The notes: generated by a model not told the origin, from the sequence alone. Numbered from the stretch's first letter, positions 1 through 9,706 are shown. The stretch is 64,000 bases of DNA from Duganella flavida (GCF_009857445.1 NZ_WWCN01000005.1:124001-188000), one strand, 5' to 3'. Numbers and translations are program-made.

Positions 1-29
1 ACGACGGTGTGGATAATTTTGCGGCTCAT
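1..29 (-). CDS. 5' end of an unidentified gene (partial)
   Basis: Nine to ten codons read leftward out of the window from an ATG at 29 (MSRKIIHTV...). A good ribosome binding site (AGGAGA) lies about 7 bases upstream of the ATG on the minus strand, which is the main reason to call it. The product cannot be identified from so few residues. Confidence 0.45.
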
Positions 30-120
30 GGCAGCGTCTCCTGTGGATATTATTGATTTAACGCCGACCGCTTGGCTTCGACTACAGGGGTTACACGGGG
101 TTACAAAAAAGCATTGCAAA

Positions 121-759
121 TTAGACAGCCGCGCCGCCGCGCTTGACGAAGAACAGCGCCGCACCGACCGCCATCAGCAGGCCGCCGAATACGCGGTTCT
201 GTTTTTTCACCGCGCTGGCGTCGCGGAAGAAGCGCTGCATCGACGAGGCCAAAAATGCGTAACTGTGCATCACCACCAGGTCGATGCAGCACATGGTGAC
301 GGCCAAAATCAGCAGTTGCGGCAACAGCGGCGCGTCGTGGGTAATGAATTGCGGCAGCACCGCCACCATGAAGATGATGCCCTTGGGATTGGTGGCATTG
401 GTCAGGAAACCGGTCAGGAAACGCTTCTTGGCAGCCGGCACTTCCACCTCAGCCTGCTTCTGCTCGCTGATGCTGACCTTGGCGCGCCACTGGCTCAGGC
501 CGAGGTAAATCAGGTACAGCGCGCCCACCGTCTTGACGATGCTGAACGCCACTTCCGACGCCATCAGCAGCGAACCGACGCCCGCGCCGGCGATGAAGAA
601 CACCAGCAGCAAGCCAGTCTGCAAGCCGAAGATGGTTGCGCTGGCGCGGCGCACGCCGTACGACAGCCCGTGCGACATCGACAGCACAGCGCCCGAGCCC
701 GGCGAGACGGCAATAATGCAGGCAGCGACAAAAAAAGTAATCCAAGTGGCGAAGCTCAT
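121..759 (-). CDS. LysE/RhtB-family amino-acid exporter
   Basis: Inner-membrane protein of 212 residues, the usual length of LysE/RhtB exporters, which pump amino acids or homoserine-lactone-like compounds out of the cell. The N-terminal half carries the family pattern: a first membrane helix followed by SPGSGAVLSMSHGLSYGVRRA and a conserved glycine-rich second helix. A later NATNPKGIIF segment is also typical. I start at the ATG at 759 rather than the upstream ATGs at 837 and 789, because the protein then begins at its first membrane helix (MSFATWITFF). It is divergent from the YedI-type gene with about 100 bp between them. The substrate cannot be told from sequence. Confidence 0.85.
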   Translation of the reverse strand: MSFATWITFFVAACIIAVSPGSGAVLSMSHGLSYGVRRASATIFGLQTGLLLVFFIAGAGVGSLLMASEVAFSIVKTVGALYLIYLGLSQWRAKVSISEQKQAEVEVPAAKKRFLTGFLTNATNPKGIIFMVAVLPQFITHDAPLLPQLLILAVTMCCIDLVVMHSYAFLASSMQRFFRDASAVKKQNRVFGGLLMAVGAALFFVKRGGAAV

Positions 760-858
760 GACGGTTCCATTCAAATCAGCGATCTCCATTGTAGCGGTAT
801 CGCCGCCGATCTTGCTTGGGTTAATATTGCTGATCAAACCACACTTGGAGTTGCAAAA

Positions 859-1776
859 ATGGCCGGTTCCAGCCTGTTAGCCCTGATCGACGATATCGCC
901 TCCATCCTCGACGACGTCGCCCTGATGAGCAAGATGGCGGCCAAGAAAACCGCCGGTGTGCTGGGCGACGACCTGGCGCTGAACGCGCAGCAGGTGGCCG
1001 GCGTGCGCGCCGAGCGCGAGTTGCCGGTGGTGTGGGCAGTCGGCGTGGGCTCGCTGAAGAACAAGGCGATTTTGGTGCCGGCTGCGCTGGCGATCAGCGC
1101 GTTTGCGCCGTGGGCCATCACGCCGCTGCTGATGGTCGGCGGCTTGTACCTGTGCTTTGAAGGCTTCGAGAAAATCGCCCACAGCCTGCTGCACCGCAGC
1201 GGCGACGAACATAAGAACGAACTGCACGAAGCGCTGGTTAATCCGGAAGTGGACTTGGTGGCGCTGGAAAAAGACAAAATCAAGGGTGCGGTGCGCACCG
1301 ACTTCATCCTCTCGGCCGAAATCATCGTCATCGCCCTGGGCACGGTGGCAGCGGCGCCGTTTGCGCAGCAGGTGGCGGTGGTAGTCGGCATCGCCCTGCT
1401 GATGACGGTGGGCGTGTACGGCCTGGTCGCCGCCATCGTCAAAATGGACGACGCCGGCCTCTACCTGAGCCAGCGCGACGGCGCTGCCGTGCGTGCGCTG
1501 GGCCGAGTGCTGCTGAACGCTGCGCCGAAATTGATGAAACTGCTGGGCGTGGTCGGCACCGTCGCCATGTTCATGGTCGGCGGCGGCATCCTGACCCACG
1601 GCCTGCCAGGCGCACATGAGATCATCCACCACGCCGCCGAAGCCTCCGGCCCCTACCTCGGCGCCATCGTCCCCACCATGCTGGATGCTCTGACCGGTGT
1701 ATTGGCCGGCGCGTTGACACTGGTGGCGGTCAACATTGGCAGCAAAATAATAAGCCTCTTCAAGAAGGCTGCCTAA
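859..1776 (+). CDS. yedI: DUF808 / YedI-type inner-membrane protein
   Basis: A 305-residue protein matching the DUF808 family (E. coli YedI is about the same length). The start MAGSSLLALIDDIASILDDVALMSKMAAKKTAGVLGDDLALNAQQV is the highly conserved family signature. Several hydrophobic helices follow from about residue 70 (ILVPAALAISAFAPWAI) to the C-terminus. The molecular function is not known. The ATG at 859 follows a TTGGAG ribosome binding site. The same frame stays open back to position 7, but that part is antisense to the LysE gene and is not protein coding. Confidence 0.88.
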   Translation: MAGSSLLALIDDIASILDDVALMSKMAAKKTAGVLGDDLALNAQQVAGVRAERELPVVWAVGVGSLKNKAILVPAALAISAFAPWAITPLLMVGGLYLCFEGFEKIAHSLLHRSGDEHKNELHEALVNPEVDLVALEKDKIKGAVRTDFILSAEIIVIALGTVAAAPFAQQVAVVVGIALLMTVGVYGLVAAIVKMDDAGLYLSQRDGAAVRALGRVLLNAAPKLMKLLGVVGTVAMFMVGGGILTHGLPGAHEIIHHAAEASGPYLGAIVPTMLDALTGVLAGALTLVAVNIGSKIISLFKKAA

Positions 1777-1797
1777 ACTGGTCCAATCCGGGAAATT

Positions 1798-1811
1798 TTG
1801 ATCTACATCAA
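1798..1811. promoter_or_regulatory. FNR/Anr box upstream of aer-hemN
   Basis: TTGATCTACATCAA is an exact match to the FNR/Anr consensus TTGATnnnnATCAA. It is centred about 81 bp upstream of the ATG of the Aer-like receptor. It fits oxygen-responsive control of the aer-hemN transcription unit by the Fnr protein encoded at 13303-14061. Confidence 0.85.
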
Positions 1812-1885
1812 TAAATTTGCGGGGTGGACTACGTAAACTGGCCATATGTATTGCGATACAGCAATAAAACCAGCCGGAGTACGTT

Positions 1886-3514
1886 ATGCGCAACAACCAA
1901 CCTGTTACCAACCGCGAAGTGGAAGTTCTGGACGACCAGGCCATCGTCTCGAAAACTGATCTAGACGGCAATATCACCTATGTGAATCCGTATTTCACCG
2001 AGATTAGCGGTTTCAGCGAACAAGAGCTGCTGGGTGCACCGCAAAACATCGTGCGCCACTCGGATATGCCGGTTGAAGCGTTTGCCGACCTGTGGGCTTC
2101 GATCAAGGCCGGCACGCCGTGGACCGGCCTCGTCAAGAACCGCTGCAAGAATGGCGATTTTTACTGGGTGCGCGCCAACGTCACCCCGATCCGCGAAAGC
2201 GGCCGCACCATCGGCTATATGTCAGTGCGCACCCGCGCCGAGCGCCACCAGGTCACCAAAGCCGAACAGGCCTACCGCACCATCCGCACCGAAGCCAACC
2301 ACGGCATCCGCATCAAGAACGGCCAGGTGATCCAGCCTGGCGTCGGCAGCCTGCTGTCGCGCCTGAGCCATGTGTCGCTCGGCATGCGCATCTGGCTGGC
2401 CACCAGCGTGGTCAACGTGCTGCAGGTGGTCGTCTGCGGCGCGGTGCTGTTGGACGGGAATAGCGCGCATAACTACGGTATCTTCGGCGCCACTTTCCTC
2501 GGCCTGCTGATCAACGTCTTCCTGTGGTACACGCTGCGCGTCTCGGTGCTGCAACCGCTGGACCGCGCCCTGCAAGGCGCGCGCTCGATCGCTGCCGGCG
2601 ACCTGTCCACGTCCTTCGACACCGAAGCCACCGACGAAGTGGGCCAGCTACTGCGCGCCCTGCAGCAAATGAACAGCAACCTGATTGCCACCATCCGCGA
2701 TGTACGCGTCAACGTTGAGACCATGGCCGTGGCCACGCGCCAGATCGCCGCCGGCAACGCCGACCTGTCCGGCCGCACCGAAGCGCAGGCGGCCAGCCTG
2801 GAAGAAACCGCGTCCAGCGTCGAGCAGTTCTCGTCGACCGTAAAGCAGAACGCCGACAACTCCGAACAAGCCAACAAGCTGGCGCAAAGCGCGTCCGACG
2901 TGGCCGTGCAGGGCGGCGTGATTGTGGCCGACGTGATCGCCACCATGGACGAGATCAACACCTCCTCGCGCAAGATCGTCGACATCATCGGCCTGATTGA
3001 AGGCATCGCCTTCCAGACTAATATCCTCGCCCTGAACGCCGCGGTGGAAGCAGCACGCGCCGGTGAACAAGGCCGCGGTTTCGCCGTAGTGGCAGGCGAA
3101 GTGCGCAACCTCGCGCAGCGCAGCGCCACCGCCGCCAAGGACATCAAAAACCTGATCGACGTCTCGGTCGGTAAAGTCAGCGCCGGCATGGTGCAGGTAG
3201 ACCGCGCCGGGGCGACCATGAAGGAAGTGGTGGCCTCGGTGCAGCAAGTGACCGCCATCATGAAGGAAATTTCGGTGGCCTCGCACGAACAAAGCATCGG
3301 CGTGGACCAGGTCAATTCGGCCATCGCCCACATGGACCAGGTGACGCAGCAAAACGCCGCGCTGGTAGAAGAAGCAGCAGCGGCCACCGCCAGCCTGGCG
3401 ATGGAAGCGGGCGGCCTGACGCAAGCTGTGAGCCTGTTCAAATTCGGTCCTCCGGCGCGCGCTTCCCGCACCGCCCGCGCCAACCTCCAGAATGTGAAAC
3501 GCCTCGCCGCCTAA
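1886..3514 (+). CDS. aer: PAS-domain methyl-accepting chemotaxis protein (Aer-like)
   Basis: A 542-residue energy or redox taxis receptor. Residues ~20-125 form a PAS domain (KTDLDGNITYVNPYFTEISGF ... NGDFYWVRANVTPI) of the Aer type. Two membrane helices lie at ~165-215, then a HAMP domain, then the MCP signalling hairpin with the conserved tip [37 protein letters not shown]. There is no periplasmic ligand domain, which supports internal redox sensing as in E. coli Aer. hemN starts 6 bp after its stop, so the two are probably co-transcribed from the FNR box upstream. Which redox cofactor it binds is not shown here. Confidence 0.88.
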   Translation: MRNNQPVTNREVEVLDDQAIVSKTDLDGNITYVNPYFTEISGFSEQELLGAPQNIVRHSDMPVEAFADLWASIKAGTPWTGLVKNRCKNGDFYWVRANVTPIRESGRTIGYMSVRTRAERHQVTKAEQAYRTIRTEANHGIRIKNGQVIQPGVGSLLSRLSHVSLGMRIWLATSVVNVLQVVVCGAVLLDGNSAHNYGIFGATFLGLLINVFLWYTLRVSVLQPLDRALQGARSIAAGDLSTSFDTEATDEVGQLLRALQQMNSNLIATIRDVRVNVETMAVATRQIAAGNADLSGRTEAQAASLEETASSVEQFSSTVKQNADNSEQANKLAQSASDVAVQGGVIVADVIATMDEINTSSRKIVDIIGLIEGIAFQTNILALNAAVEAARAGEQGRGFAVVAGEVRNLAQRSATAAKDIKNLIDVSVGKVSAGMVQVDRAGATMKEVVASVQQVTAIMKEISVASHEQSIGVDQVNSAIAHMDQVTQQNAALVEEAAAATASLAMEAGGLTQAVSLFKFGPPARASRTARANLQNVKRLAA

Positions 3515-3520
3515 GCCATC

Positions 3521-4918
3521 ATGAACACGCCTTTCCCACCCGTTGAATTTGATGCAGGGATCATCGGCAAACTGAGTCAGTCGGGACCGCGCTACACCTC
3601 CTACCCGACTGCGGATCGCTTCCTGGATAACTTTGGCTATGGCCAGTTCCTGGAAGCGGTGGCCGGCCTGCGCATGCGCCGCAGTCTCCGGCCTTTATCG
3701 CTCTACATCCACATCCCGTTCTGCGATACGGTGTGCTACTACTGCGGCTGCAACAAGATCGTCACCAAGGATCACAGTAAGGCCGCCGTTTATCTCGGCT
3801 ACCTGAAACAGGAGATCGATATGCAAGGCCGTTTGTTCGACGGCATGGGCCAGATCGAACAACTGCATTTCGGCGGCGGTACGCCGACCTATTTGAGCGA
3901 CAAGCAAATGGGCGATCTGATGACGCACCTGCATGCGAACTTTGATTTTGCCTCCGATGCGCAGGGCGAGTATTCGATCGAGATCGATCCACGCACGGTG
4001 AGCGTGGAGCGCGTACACAGCTTGCGCGCACAAGGCTTCAATCGCATCAGCCTTGGCGTGCAGGATTTCGATCCGGATGTGCAGAAGGCGGTCAACCGCA
4101 TCCAGCCCGAAGCCGAAACGCGTGCGGTAATGGATGCGGCGCGCGCTGCCGGCTTCCGCTCGATCAGCATCGATCTGATTTATGGTTTGCCAAAGCAGAC
4201 CATGAACAGCATGGCACAAACACTGGACAAGGTGATCGCTGCCAATCCGGATCGCATCGCGCTGTACAACTACGCGCACCTGCCGCACATTTTCAAACCG
4301 CAGCGGCGCATCGCGGAGGCGGACATGCCGACGCCGGATGTGAAGCTGGAGCTGCTGGCGATGAGCATCCAGCGCCTGTGCGACGCGGGCTACGTCTACA
4401 TCGGCATGGACCATTTCGCCAAGCCGGGCGACGAGCTGGCGGTGGCGCAGCGGCAGGGACGTTTGCAGCGCAACTTCCAGGGTTACTCCACGCGCGCCGA
4501 GGCGGAGCTGATTTCGTGCGGTGTATCGGCCATCAGCGCGGTGGGTGCGACCTACAGCCAGAATGAGAAAACGCTGGAGGCTTACTACGACAAGCTGGAG
4601 CACGGCGTGTTGCCAGTCACGCGCGGCATCAAGCTGGATAACGATGATTTGCTGCGGCGGATGGTGATCCAGAAGTTGATGTGCAATTTTGAGTTGTCGA
4701 TGTCGTCGCTGGAGCAGGGTTTTCCGATTCGCTTCCGTCAGTACTTTGCGACAGAGTTGGTGAAGCTGCAGGCGTTTGCGGAGGATGGTTTGCTGACCAT
4801 TGATGATGAGTGGATTTCGGTGACGCCGAAAGGGCGTCTGCTGATTCGCAATATCTGTATGGTGTTCGACCGTTATCTCGGTACGCCGCAGCCGCTGCGT
4901 TATTCGAAAACGATTTGA
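3521..4918 (+). CDS. hemN: Oxygen-independent coproporphyrinogen III oxidase
   Basis: A 465-residue radical-SAM enzyme that decarboxylates two propionates of coproporphyrinogen III to give protoporphyrinogen IX without oxygen, so that haem can be made when O2 is scarce. The cluster motif CDTVCYYCGC supplies the CxxxCxxC cysteines that bind the 4Fe-4S cluster, preceded by YIHIPF. GPRYTSYPTADRF near the N-terminus and HFGGGTPTYL are typical of true HemN rather than HemW. It lies 6 bp after the Aer-like gene and 7 bp before the SafE-like gene, so haem supply is placed in the same unit as assembly of the haem-rich cbb3 oxidase. Confidence 0.95.
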   Translation: MNTPFPPVEFDAGIIGKLSQSGPRYTSYPTADRFLDNFGYGQFLEAVAGLRMRRSLRPLSLYIHIPFCDTVCYYCGCNKIVTKDHSKAAVYLGYLKQEIDMQGRLFDGMGQIEQLHFGGGTPTYLSDKQMGDLMTHLHANFDFASDAQGEYSIEIDPRTVSVERVHSLRAQGFNRISLGVQDFDPDVQKAVNRIQPEAETRAVMDAARAAGFRSISIDLIYGLPKQTMNSMAQTLDKVIAANPDRIALYNYAHLPHIFKPQRRIAEADMPTPDVKLELLAMSIQRLCDAGYVYIGMDHFAKPGDELAVAQRQGRLQRNFQGYSTRAEAELISCGVSAISAVGATYSQNEKTLEAYYDKLEHGVLPVTRGIKLDNDDLLRRMVIQKLMCNFELSMSSLEQGFPIRFRQYFATELVKLQAFAEDGLLTIDDEWISVTPKGRLLIRNICMVFDRYLGTPQPLRYSKTI

Positions 4919-4925
4919 GGATGCC

Positions 4926-5621
4926 ATGAACGGCGCACAGCTACTGCCCGTGTTTGTGGTCGGCCTGGCCGGCAGCATCCACTGCGCGGGCATGTGTGGC
5001 GGAATTGTGACCGCGCTGTCCACCACTGCTCGGCCACACGTTCTGGCGTACAACGCCGGCCGTATCGGCAGCTACATGCTGGCCGGCGCGCTGGCGGGCG
5101 GGCTGGCCGGTGGCGCGCGCAGCATGGCTTCGATGGCCGGCGTGCAGCTCAGTTTCTACTGGCTGGCCAACGCCATGCTGATCGCCCTAGGCCTGTACCT
5201 GATGAACGCATGGCGCGGCCTCGCCGTGCTGGAACAAGGCGGCCGCGCGTTGTGGCGACACATCGCACCTGCGGCAAAAACGTTTATGCCCGCCGACACT
5301 GCGGCCAAAGCCTTCGCCCTCGGCACGCTGTGGGGCTGGCTACCCTGCGGTATGGTCTACAGCGCACTCGCCACCGCATTACTCAGCGGCTCTGCCGCCG
5401 ACGGCGCCGCGATGATGCTGGCCTTTGGCCTCGGCACCCTGCCCATGCTGATCGCCCTTGGACTACTCGGCGCGCGCCTTCAGCAAGCGATGCAGCGCCG
5501 CAGCGTGCGTATCGCCTGCGGCCTGCTGGTGCTGGGCTTCGGCGTACTCGGACTGGCGCGCGCCGCCGGTGGCATCACGCCCGACTGGATGGATATGCTA
5601 TGCCTGACACCACACCAATAA
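4926..5621 (+). CDS. SafE/DsbD-like membrane protein of the cco assembly cluster
   Basis: A 231-residue membrane protein of the sulfite exporter TauE/SafE group that is commonly found next to ccoI/ccoS. It has about six hydrophobic helices. Paired cysteines sit near helices (SIHCAGMCGG at ~residues 18-27 and GWLPCGMVYSAL at ~137), as in DsbD/CcdA-type thiol or metal handling proteins. The name implies sulfite export, but the position suggests a role in copper delivery or thiol chemistry during cbb3 oxidase assembly; that is inference. Its 3' end overlaps the start of ccoI by 22 bp. Confidence 0.8.
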   Translation: MNGAQLLPVFVVGLAGSIHCAGMCGGIVTALSTTARPHVLAYNAGRIGSYMLAGALAGGLAGGARSMASMAGVQLSFYWLANAMLIALGLYLMNAWRGLAVLEQGGRALWRHIAPAAKTFMPADTAAKAFALGTLWGWLPCGMVYSALATALLSGSAADGAAMMLAFGLGTLPMLIALGLLGARLQQAMQRRSVRIACGLLVLGFGVLGLARAAGGITPDWMDMLCLTPHQ

Positions 5622-8047
5622 TCAGCGCCCCTGCAATCTGCTACCACTGCGGACAGCCTTTACCTAAAGGCACCACATGGAGCGTATCGATCTCCAATGT
5701 CGAACACACCATGTGCTGCCCCGGCTGCGCAGCAGTGGCGCAAACCATCGTCGATCTTGGGCAGGACAACTACTACCGCGAGCGCACCGCTTACGCCGCC
5801 AGCGCAGACGGCGCACAACAACTGCCGCCAGAACTACAGCTGTATGACAACGCCGATCCGCGCTTCGCCCTCGATGAAGACACCCGCGAATCCACCTTCA
5901 CCGTGGAAGGCATCCGCTGCGCTGCCTGCGTGTGGCTGATCGAACAGCGCCTCGCACGACTGCCCGGCGTCGACAGCGCGCAACTCAACGTCGCCACAGA
6001 ACAGCTCTACGTGCGCTGGCGCAGCGACAGCTGCCGTCCCGGCGATATCCTCGGCGCGCTGCACACCATAGGCTACGCCGCCTATCCCTACGATGCCGAC
6101 CGCCATGCCGGCCAACAGCGCCGCGCCGCCCGCACGCTGGGCCGCCAACTATTCGTGGCCGGCCTGTCGATGATGCAGGTGATGATGTACGTCGCTCCCG
6201 CCTACCTCGCGGAAGACGGCACGCTCGATGACAGCATGGCGACGCTGATGCGCTGGGCCAGCCTGCTGCTGACACTTCCCGCCATCTGCTACTCGGCGCT
6301 GCCGTTCTGGCGTGGTGCGTTGGCCAGCCTGCGCGTGCGTGCACTCGGCATGGACGTGCCGGTGGCGCTAGGCATCGCCGCCGCATTCGGCGCCAGCGTC
6401 ATCGCCACCATCAGCGGCAAGGGCGATACCTGGTATGACTCGGTCACCATGTTCATCTTCCTGCTGCTGTGCAGCCGCTACCTCGAACTGCGCGCGCGCC
6501 GCAAAGCCGGCGCTGCGCTGGAACGCCTGCAGCACGCGCTGCCCGCATCCGCCGCGCTGCTGGAAAATTATCCTGTCAGCCGCGCCGCTAACATCGTACG
6601 CGCGGCGACACTGCTTGTGGATAACATCATAGTTATCAAACCCGGCGAAGCGGTGGCCGCCGATAGCATCCTCATCGAAGGCCGCACCACACTTGACCTG
6701 TCGCTGCTGACCGGTGAAAGCGCACCTGTGCCCAAGCATATCGGCGATGCCATTCCAGGTGGCGCAATCAACGCCGGCAGCGTGGTGCTGGCCCGCGTGA
6801 CACGGCGCGCGCAGGACAGTACGTTGTCGGAACTGGTCAAACTGGTGCACCGCGCCGGCGGCGAGAAGCCGCACATCGCGCAATGGGCCGACCGCGTGGC
6901 CGCGTGGTTCGTAGCCGGACTGCTGCTGCTCGCATTGGCCGCATTCGGTTTCTGGTATCTGGTCGACGGCAACGCCACGCGCGCATGGCCGATTGCGATT
7001 GCGGTGCTGGTGGTGTCCTGTCCATGCGCACTGTCGCTGGCTACGCCGACCGCGCTGGCTGCAGCTACCGACTACCTGCTGCGACAAGGCGTGTTGATCA
7101 CCGGTGCGCAAACGCTGGAGACGCTGCACCGCGCCACACACGTAGTACTCGATAAAACCGGTACGCTGACGTGGGGCCGGCCTGTATTGCAAGAGGTTCA
7201 GGCACTGGGCGCGATGCGCGCTGAATTCTGCCTGCAGATCGCCGCCACGCTGGAGGCGGGCAGCGCACACCCGCTGGCACACGCCATCATCAACGCTGCC
7301 GACGAAGCAGGGCTGCAGGACTGGCAAGCCACCGCGCTGGGCGAAGCGCCGGGCAACGGGCTGGAAGGCGTGGTGCACAATCGCCGCTACCGGCTGGGCA
7401 GCATGCAATTCGTGTCCGGCATCAGCGGCGATCCGCCAAGGCGCGGTGTGCCGGATGGCGTGACGCCGGTCTATCTCGGCGTGGAAGGCCAGTGGCTGGC
7501 CTGCTTCCACCTTCACGACGGCCTGCGCCCCGATGCGCAGCAGACGGTCGACTATTTCCGTCAGCGCGGCAAGACGTTGGTGCTGCTCAGCGGCGATGAT
7601 GATCTACTGGCGCGCCAAGTGGGCGACCAGTTGGGTATAGAGACCACAGTCGGCGGCTACCTGCCGGCCGACAAACTGAATTTCGTCCAGCAGCTGCAAC
7701 GGCGCGGCTGCGTGGTGGCGATGATCGGCGATGGTATCAACGACGCCGCCGTCCTTGGCGCAGCCGATGTCTCGTTCGCGATGGGCAGCGGCGCCGCGCT
7801 GGCGCAAGCGCATGCCGATGCGGTGCTGCTCAACGGCCGACTCGGCGCGGTGGCCGACAGCGCCCGCACCGCCGAACGTACCATGCAAATCATCCGCCAG
7901 AATCTTTGCTGGGCCACGATGTACAACGTGGCGGCAATTCCGGCGGCAGCTTTCGGCTTGCTCAACCCGTGGCTGTCCGGCGTCGGCATGGCGGTGAGTT
8001 CTGCGGTTGTCGTGCTCAATGCGCTGCGGCTACGCAAGGGACCGTGA
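5600..8047 (+). CDS. ccoI: Copper-translocating P-type ATPase for cbb3 oxidase (CcoI/FixI)
   Basis: An 815-residue P1B-type ATPase that supplies copper for the CuB site of cbb3 oxidase. In order: an N-terminal cysteine-rich region (CYHCGQPLP ... CCPGC), a heavy-metal-associated domain with GIRCAACVW, membrane helices, an LTGES actuator motif, the ion-path SCPCALSL, the phosphorylation site DKTGTLT and the hinge GDGINDAAV. I choose the ATG at 5600, which overlaps the preceding gene by 22 bp; the reading frame is open far upstream, but that part overlaps the SafE-like gene in another frame. The stop overlaps the ccoS start (TGATG). Confidence 0.95.
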   Translation: MPDTTPIISAPAICYHCGQPLPKGTTWSVSISNVEHTMCCPGCAAVAQTIVDLGQDNYYRERTAYAASADGAQQLPPELQLYDNADPRFALDEDTRESTFTVEGIRCAACVWLIEQRLARLPGVDSAQLNVATEQLYVRWRSDSCRPGDILGALHTIGYAAYPYDADRHAGQQRRAARTLGRQLFVAGLSMMQVMMYVAPAYLAEDGTLDDSMATLMRWASLLLTLPAICYSALPFWRGALASLRVRALGMDVPVALGIAAAFGASVIATISGKGDTWYDSVTMFIFLLLCSRYLELRARRKAGAALERLQHALPASAALLENYPVSRAANIVRAATLLVDNIIVIKPGEAVAADSILIEGRTTLDLSLLTGESAPVPKHIGDAIPGGAINAGSVVLARVTRRAQDSTLSELVKLVHRAGGEKPHIAQWADRVAAWFVAGLLLLALAAFGFWYLVDGNATRAWPIAIAVLVVSCPCALSLATPTALAAATDYLLRQGVLITGAQTLETLHRATHVVLDKTGTLTWGRPVLQEVQALGAMRAEFCLQIAATLEAGSAHPLAHAIINAADEAGLQDWQATALGEAPGNGLEGVVHNRRYRLGSMQFVSGISGDPPRRGVPDGVTPVYLGVEGQWLACFHLHDGLRPDAQQTVDYFRQRGKTLVLLSGDDDLLARQVGDQLGIETTVGGYLPADKLNFVQQLQRRGCVVAMIGDGINDAAVLGAADVSFAMGSGAALAQAHADAVLLNGRLGAVADSARTAERTMQIIRQNLCWATMYNVAAIPAAAFGLLNPWLSGVGMAVSSAVVVLNALRLRKGP

Positions 8048-8199
8048 TGGAAGCTCTTTACCTGCTGGTTCCACTCAGCGTGGTGCTGGTGTTTGCCGCG
8101 CTGTGGATTTTCTTCCGTGCCTCGGACGACGGCCAGTTCGACGACCTGGTCGGCCCGGCGCTACGCGTTTTGCAGGATGATGACTTGCCACCAAAGTGA
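8047..8199 (+). CDS. ccoS: cbb3-type oxidase assembly protein CcoS
   Basis: A 50-residue protein with one N-terminal membrane helix (LYLLVPLSVVLVFAALWIFFRA) and an acidic tail containing SDDGQFDDL, the pattern of CcoS. CcoS is needed to insert haem and copper into cbb3 oxidase. Its ATG overlaps the ccoI stop by one base, so the two are translationally coupled. The gene is too short to be found without its context, but length, helix position and the DDGQFDDL motif all agree. Confidence 0.92.
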   Translation: MEALYLLVPLSVVLVFAALWIFFRASDDGQFDDLVGPALRVLQDDDLPPK

Positions 8200-8210
8200 T
8201 CCGGAAAGTT

Positions 8211-8224
8211 TTGATCCACATCAA
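8211..8224. promoter_or_regulatory. FNR/Anr box 1 upstream of ccoNOQP
   Basis: TTGATCCACATCAA matches the FNR consensus exactly. It lies between ccoS and ccoN, centred about 73 bp before the ccoN start codon. Confidence 0.85.
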
Positions 8225-8252
8225 AGTTTTTTGAGGTGCTCATAAGTAACCT

Positions 8253-8266
8253 TTGATCTACATCAT
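8253..8266. promoter_or_regulatory. FNR/Anr box 2 upstream of ccoNOQP
   Basis: TTGATCTACATCAT has one mismatch to the FNR consensus. It lies 42 bp (about four helical turns) downstream of box 1, so two Fnr dimers could sit on the same face of the DNA. Confidence 0.7.
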
Positions 8267-8290
8267 CAAAGTGTTCTGGGGAGAACTCAA

Positions 8291-9706
8291 TTGGATCAAC
8301 ATTACAACTACAAGGTCGTCAAACAGTTCGCTGTGGCGACGGTAGTCTGGGGCGTGGTCGGCATGCTGGTAGGCGTGATTATCGCCGCCCAGCTGGCCTG
8401 GCCGGCGCTGAACCTCGACATACCGTGGCTGACTTACGGCCGCCTGCGTCCACTGCACACCAACGCGGTGATTTTCGCGTTCGGCATTTGCGGGCTTTTT
8501 GCCACTTCTTACTACGTGGTGCAGCGTACCTGCCAGGTGCGGCTGTTCTCGGACAAGCTGGCTGCCTTCACCTTCTGGGGCTGGCAAGCCGTGATCCTGA
8601 GCGCGGTGGTTACGCTGCCGATGGGTTTCACGCGCGGCAAGGAATACGCCGAACTGGAATGGCCGATTTCGATTTTGATTGCGGTGGTGTGGATCGCCTA
8701 TGCGGTGGTCTTCTTCGGCACCATCATCAAGCGCCGCGTGAAGCACATCTACGTCGCCAACTGGTTCTTCGCGGCCTACATCATCGCCGTCACCATCCTG
8801 CACGTGGTGAACGGCATGAGCATGCCGGCTTCTGCATTCAAATCGTACTCGGTGTACGCGGGCGTGCAAGACGCCATGATCCAGTGGTGGTACGGCCATA
8901 ACGCGGTCGGCTTCATCCTCACTGCCGGCTACCTCGGCATGGTGTACTACTTCATTCCCAAGCAGGCGGAACGTCCGGTGTATTCGTATCGGTTGTCGAT
9001 CGTGCACTTCTGGGCGCTGATCTTCACCTATATGTGGGCCGGTCCGCACCACCTGCACTACACCGCGCTGCCGGACTGGACGCAATCGATCGGCATGGTG
9101 TTCTCGCTGGTGCTGCTGGCGCCGAGCTGGGGCGGCATGATCAACGGCATGATGACTTTGTCGGGCGCCTGGCACAAGCTGCGCACCGATCCGATTTTGA
9201 AATTCCTGATCGTCTCGCTGTCGTTCTACGGCATCGCCACCTTTGAAGGCCCGATGATGTCGATCAAGACCATCAACGCGCTCTCGCACTACACCGACTG
9301 GACCATCGCCCACGTGCACGGCGGCGCGCTCGGCTGGGTCGGCTTCATCACCATGGGCTCGATCTACTACCTGCTGCCACGCCTGGCCGGCGAGCACAAG
9401 ATGTACTCGACCAAGCTGATCGACCTGCACTTCTGGGTCGCCACCATCGGCATCGTCTTGTACATCGCAGCGATGTGGATAGCCGGCGTGATGCAGGGTC
9501 TGATGTGGCGCGCGGTGAATCCCGACGGCACGCTGACCTACACCTTTGCCGAAAGCGTAAAAGCCACTTACCCCTACTACGTGGTGCGCTTCACCGGCGG
9601 CTTCCTGTACCTGAGCGGCATGTGCGTGATGGCCTACAACACGTGGATGACCTTGCGTAACCGCGATACCGCCGTCGCCCGTATTCCCGGACTGGAGCTG
9701 GCATGA
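8291..9706 (+). CDS. ccoN: cbb3-type cytochrome c oxidase subunit I
   Basis: The 471-residue catalytic subunit of the high-affinity cbb3 terminal oxidase, with haem b and the b3-CuB oxygen-reduction site in the inner membrane. About twelve membrane helices can be traced. Conserved ligand stretches include [38 protein letters not shown] and HVHGGALGW. The start is a TTG at 8291, after a GGGGAG ribosome binding site; there is no in-frame ATG nearby that would keep the first helix whole. ccoO begins inside the last codon (ATGA overlap). Confidence 0.96.
   Translation: MDQHYNYKVVKQFAVATVVWGVVGMLVGVIIAAQLAWPALNLDIPWLTYGRLRPLHTNAVIFAFGICGLFATSYYVVQRTCQVRLFSDKLAAFTFWGWQAVILSAVVTLPMGFTRGKEYAELEWPISILIAVVWIAYAVVFFGTIIKRRVKHIYVANWFFAAYIIAVTILHVVNGMSMPASAFKSYSVYAGVQDAMIQWWYGHNAVGFILTAGYLGMVYYFIPKQAERPVYSYRLSIVHFWALIFTYMWAGPHHLHYTALPDWTQSIGMVFSLVLLAPSWGGMINGMMTLSGAWHKLRTDPILKFLIVSLSFYGIATFEGPMMSIKTINALSHYTDWTIAHVHGGALGWVGFITMGSIYYLLPRLAGEHKMYSTKLIDLHFWVATIGIVLYIAAMWIAGVMQGLMWRAVNPDGTLTYTFAESVKATYPYYVVRFTGGFLYLSGMCVMAYNTWMTLRNRDTAVARIPGLELA

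Noticed and set aside
8..16. DnaA box TGTGGATAA at the very left edge
   Set aside because: It is a single copy inside the start of a coding sequence. One isolated match is not evidence of a functional site.
7..858. Long open frame extending the YedI-type protein by ~285 residues at its N-terminus
   Set aside because: It is antisense to the LysE-family gene, is His/Arg/Gln-rich and has no protein-like pattern. The conserved family start is MAGSSLLALIDDIASI at 859.
4994..5599. Upstream extension of the ccoI frame
   Set aside because: It overlaps the SafE-like gene in another frame and is Arg-rich. The conserved N-terminal CYHCGQPLP follows the ATG at 5600.
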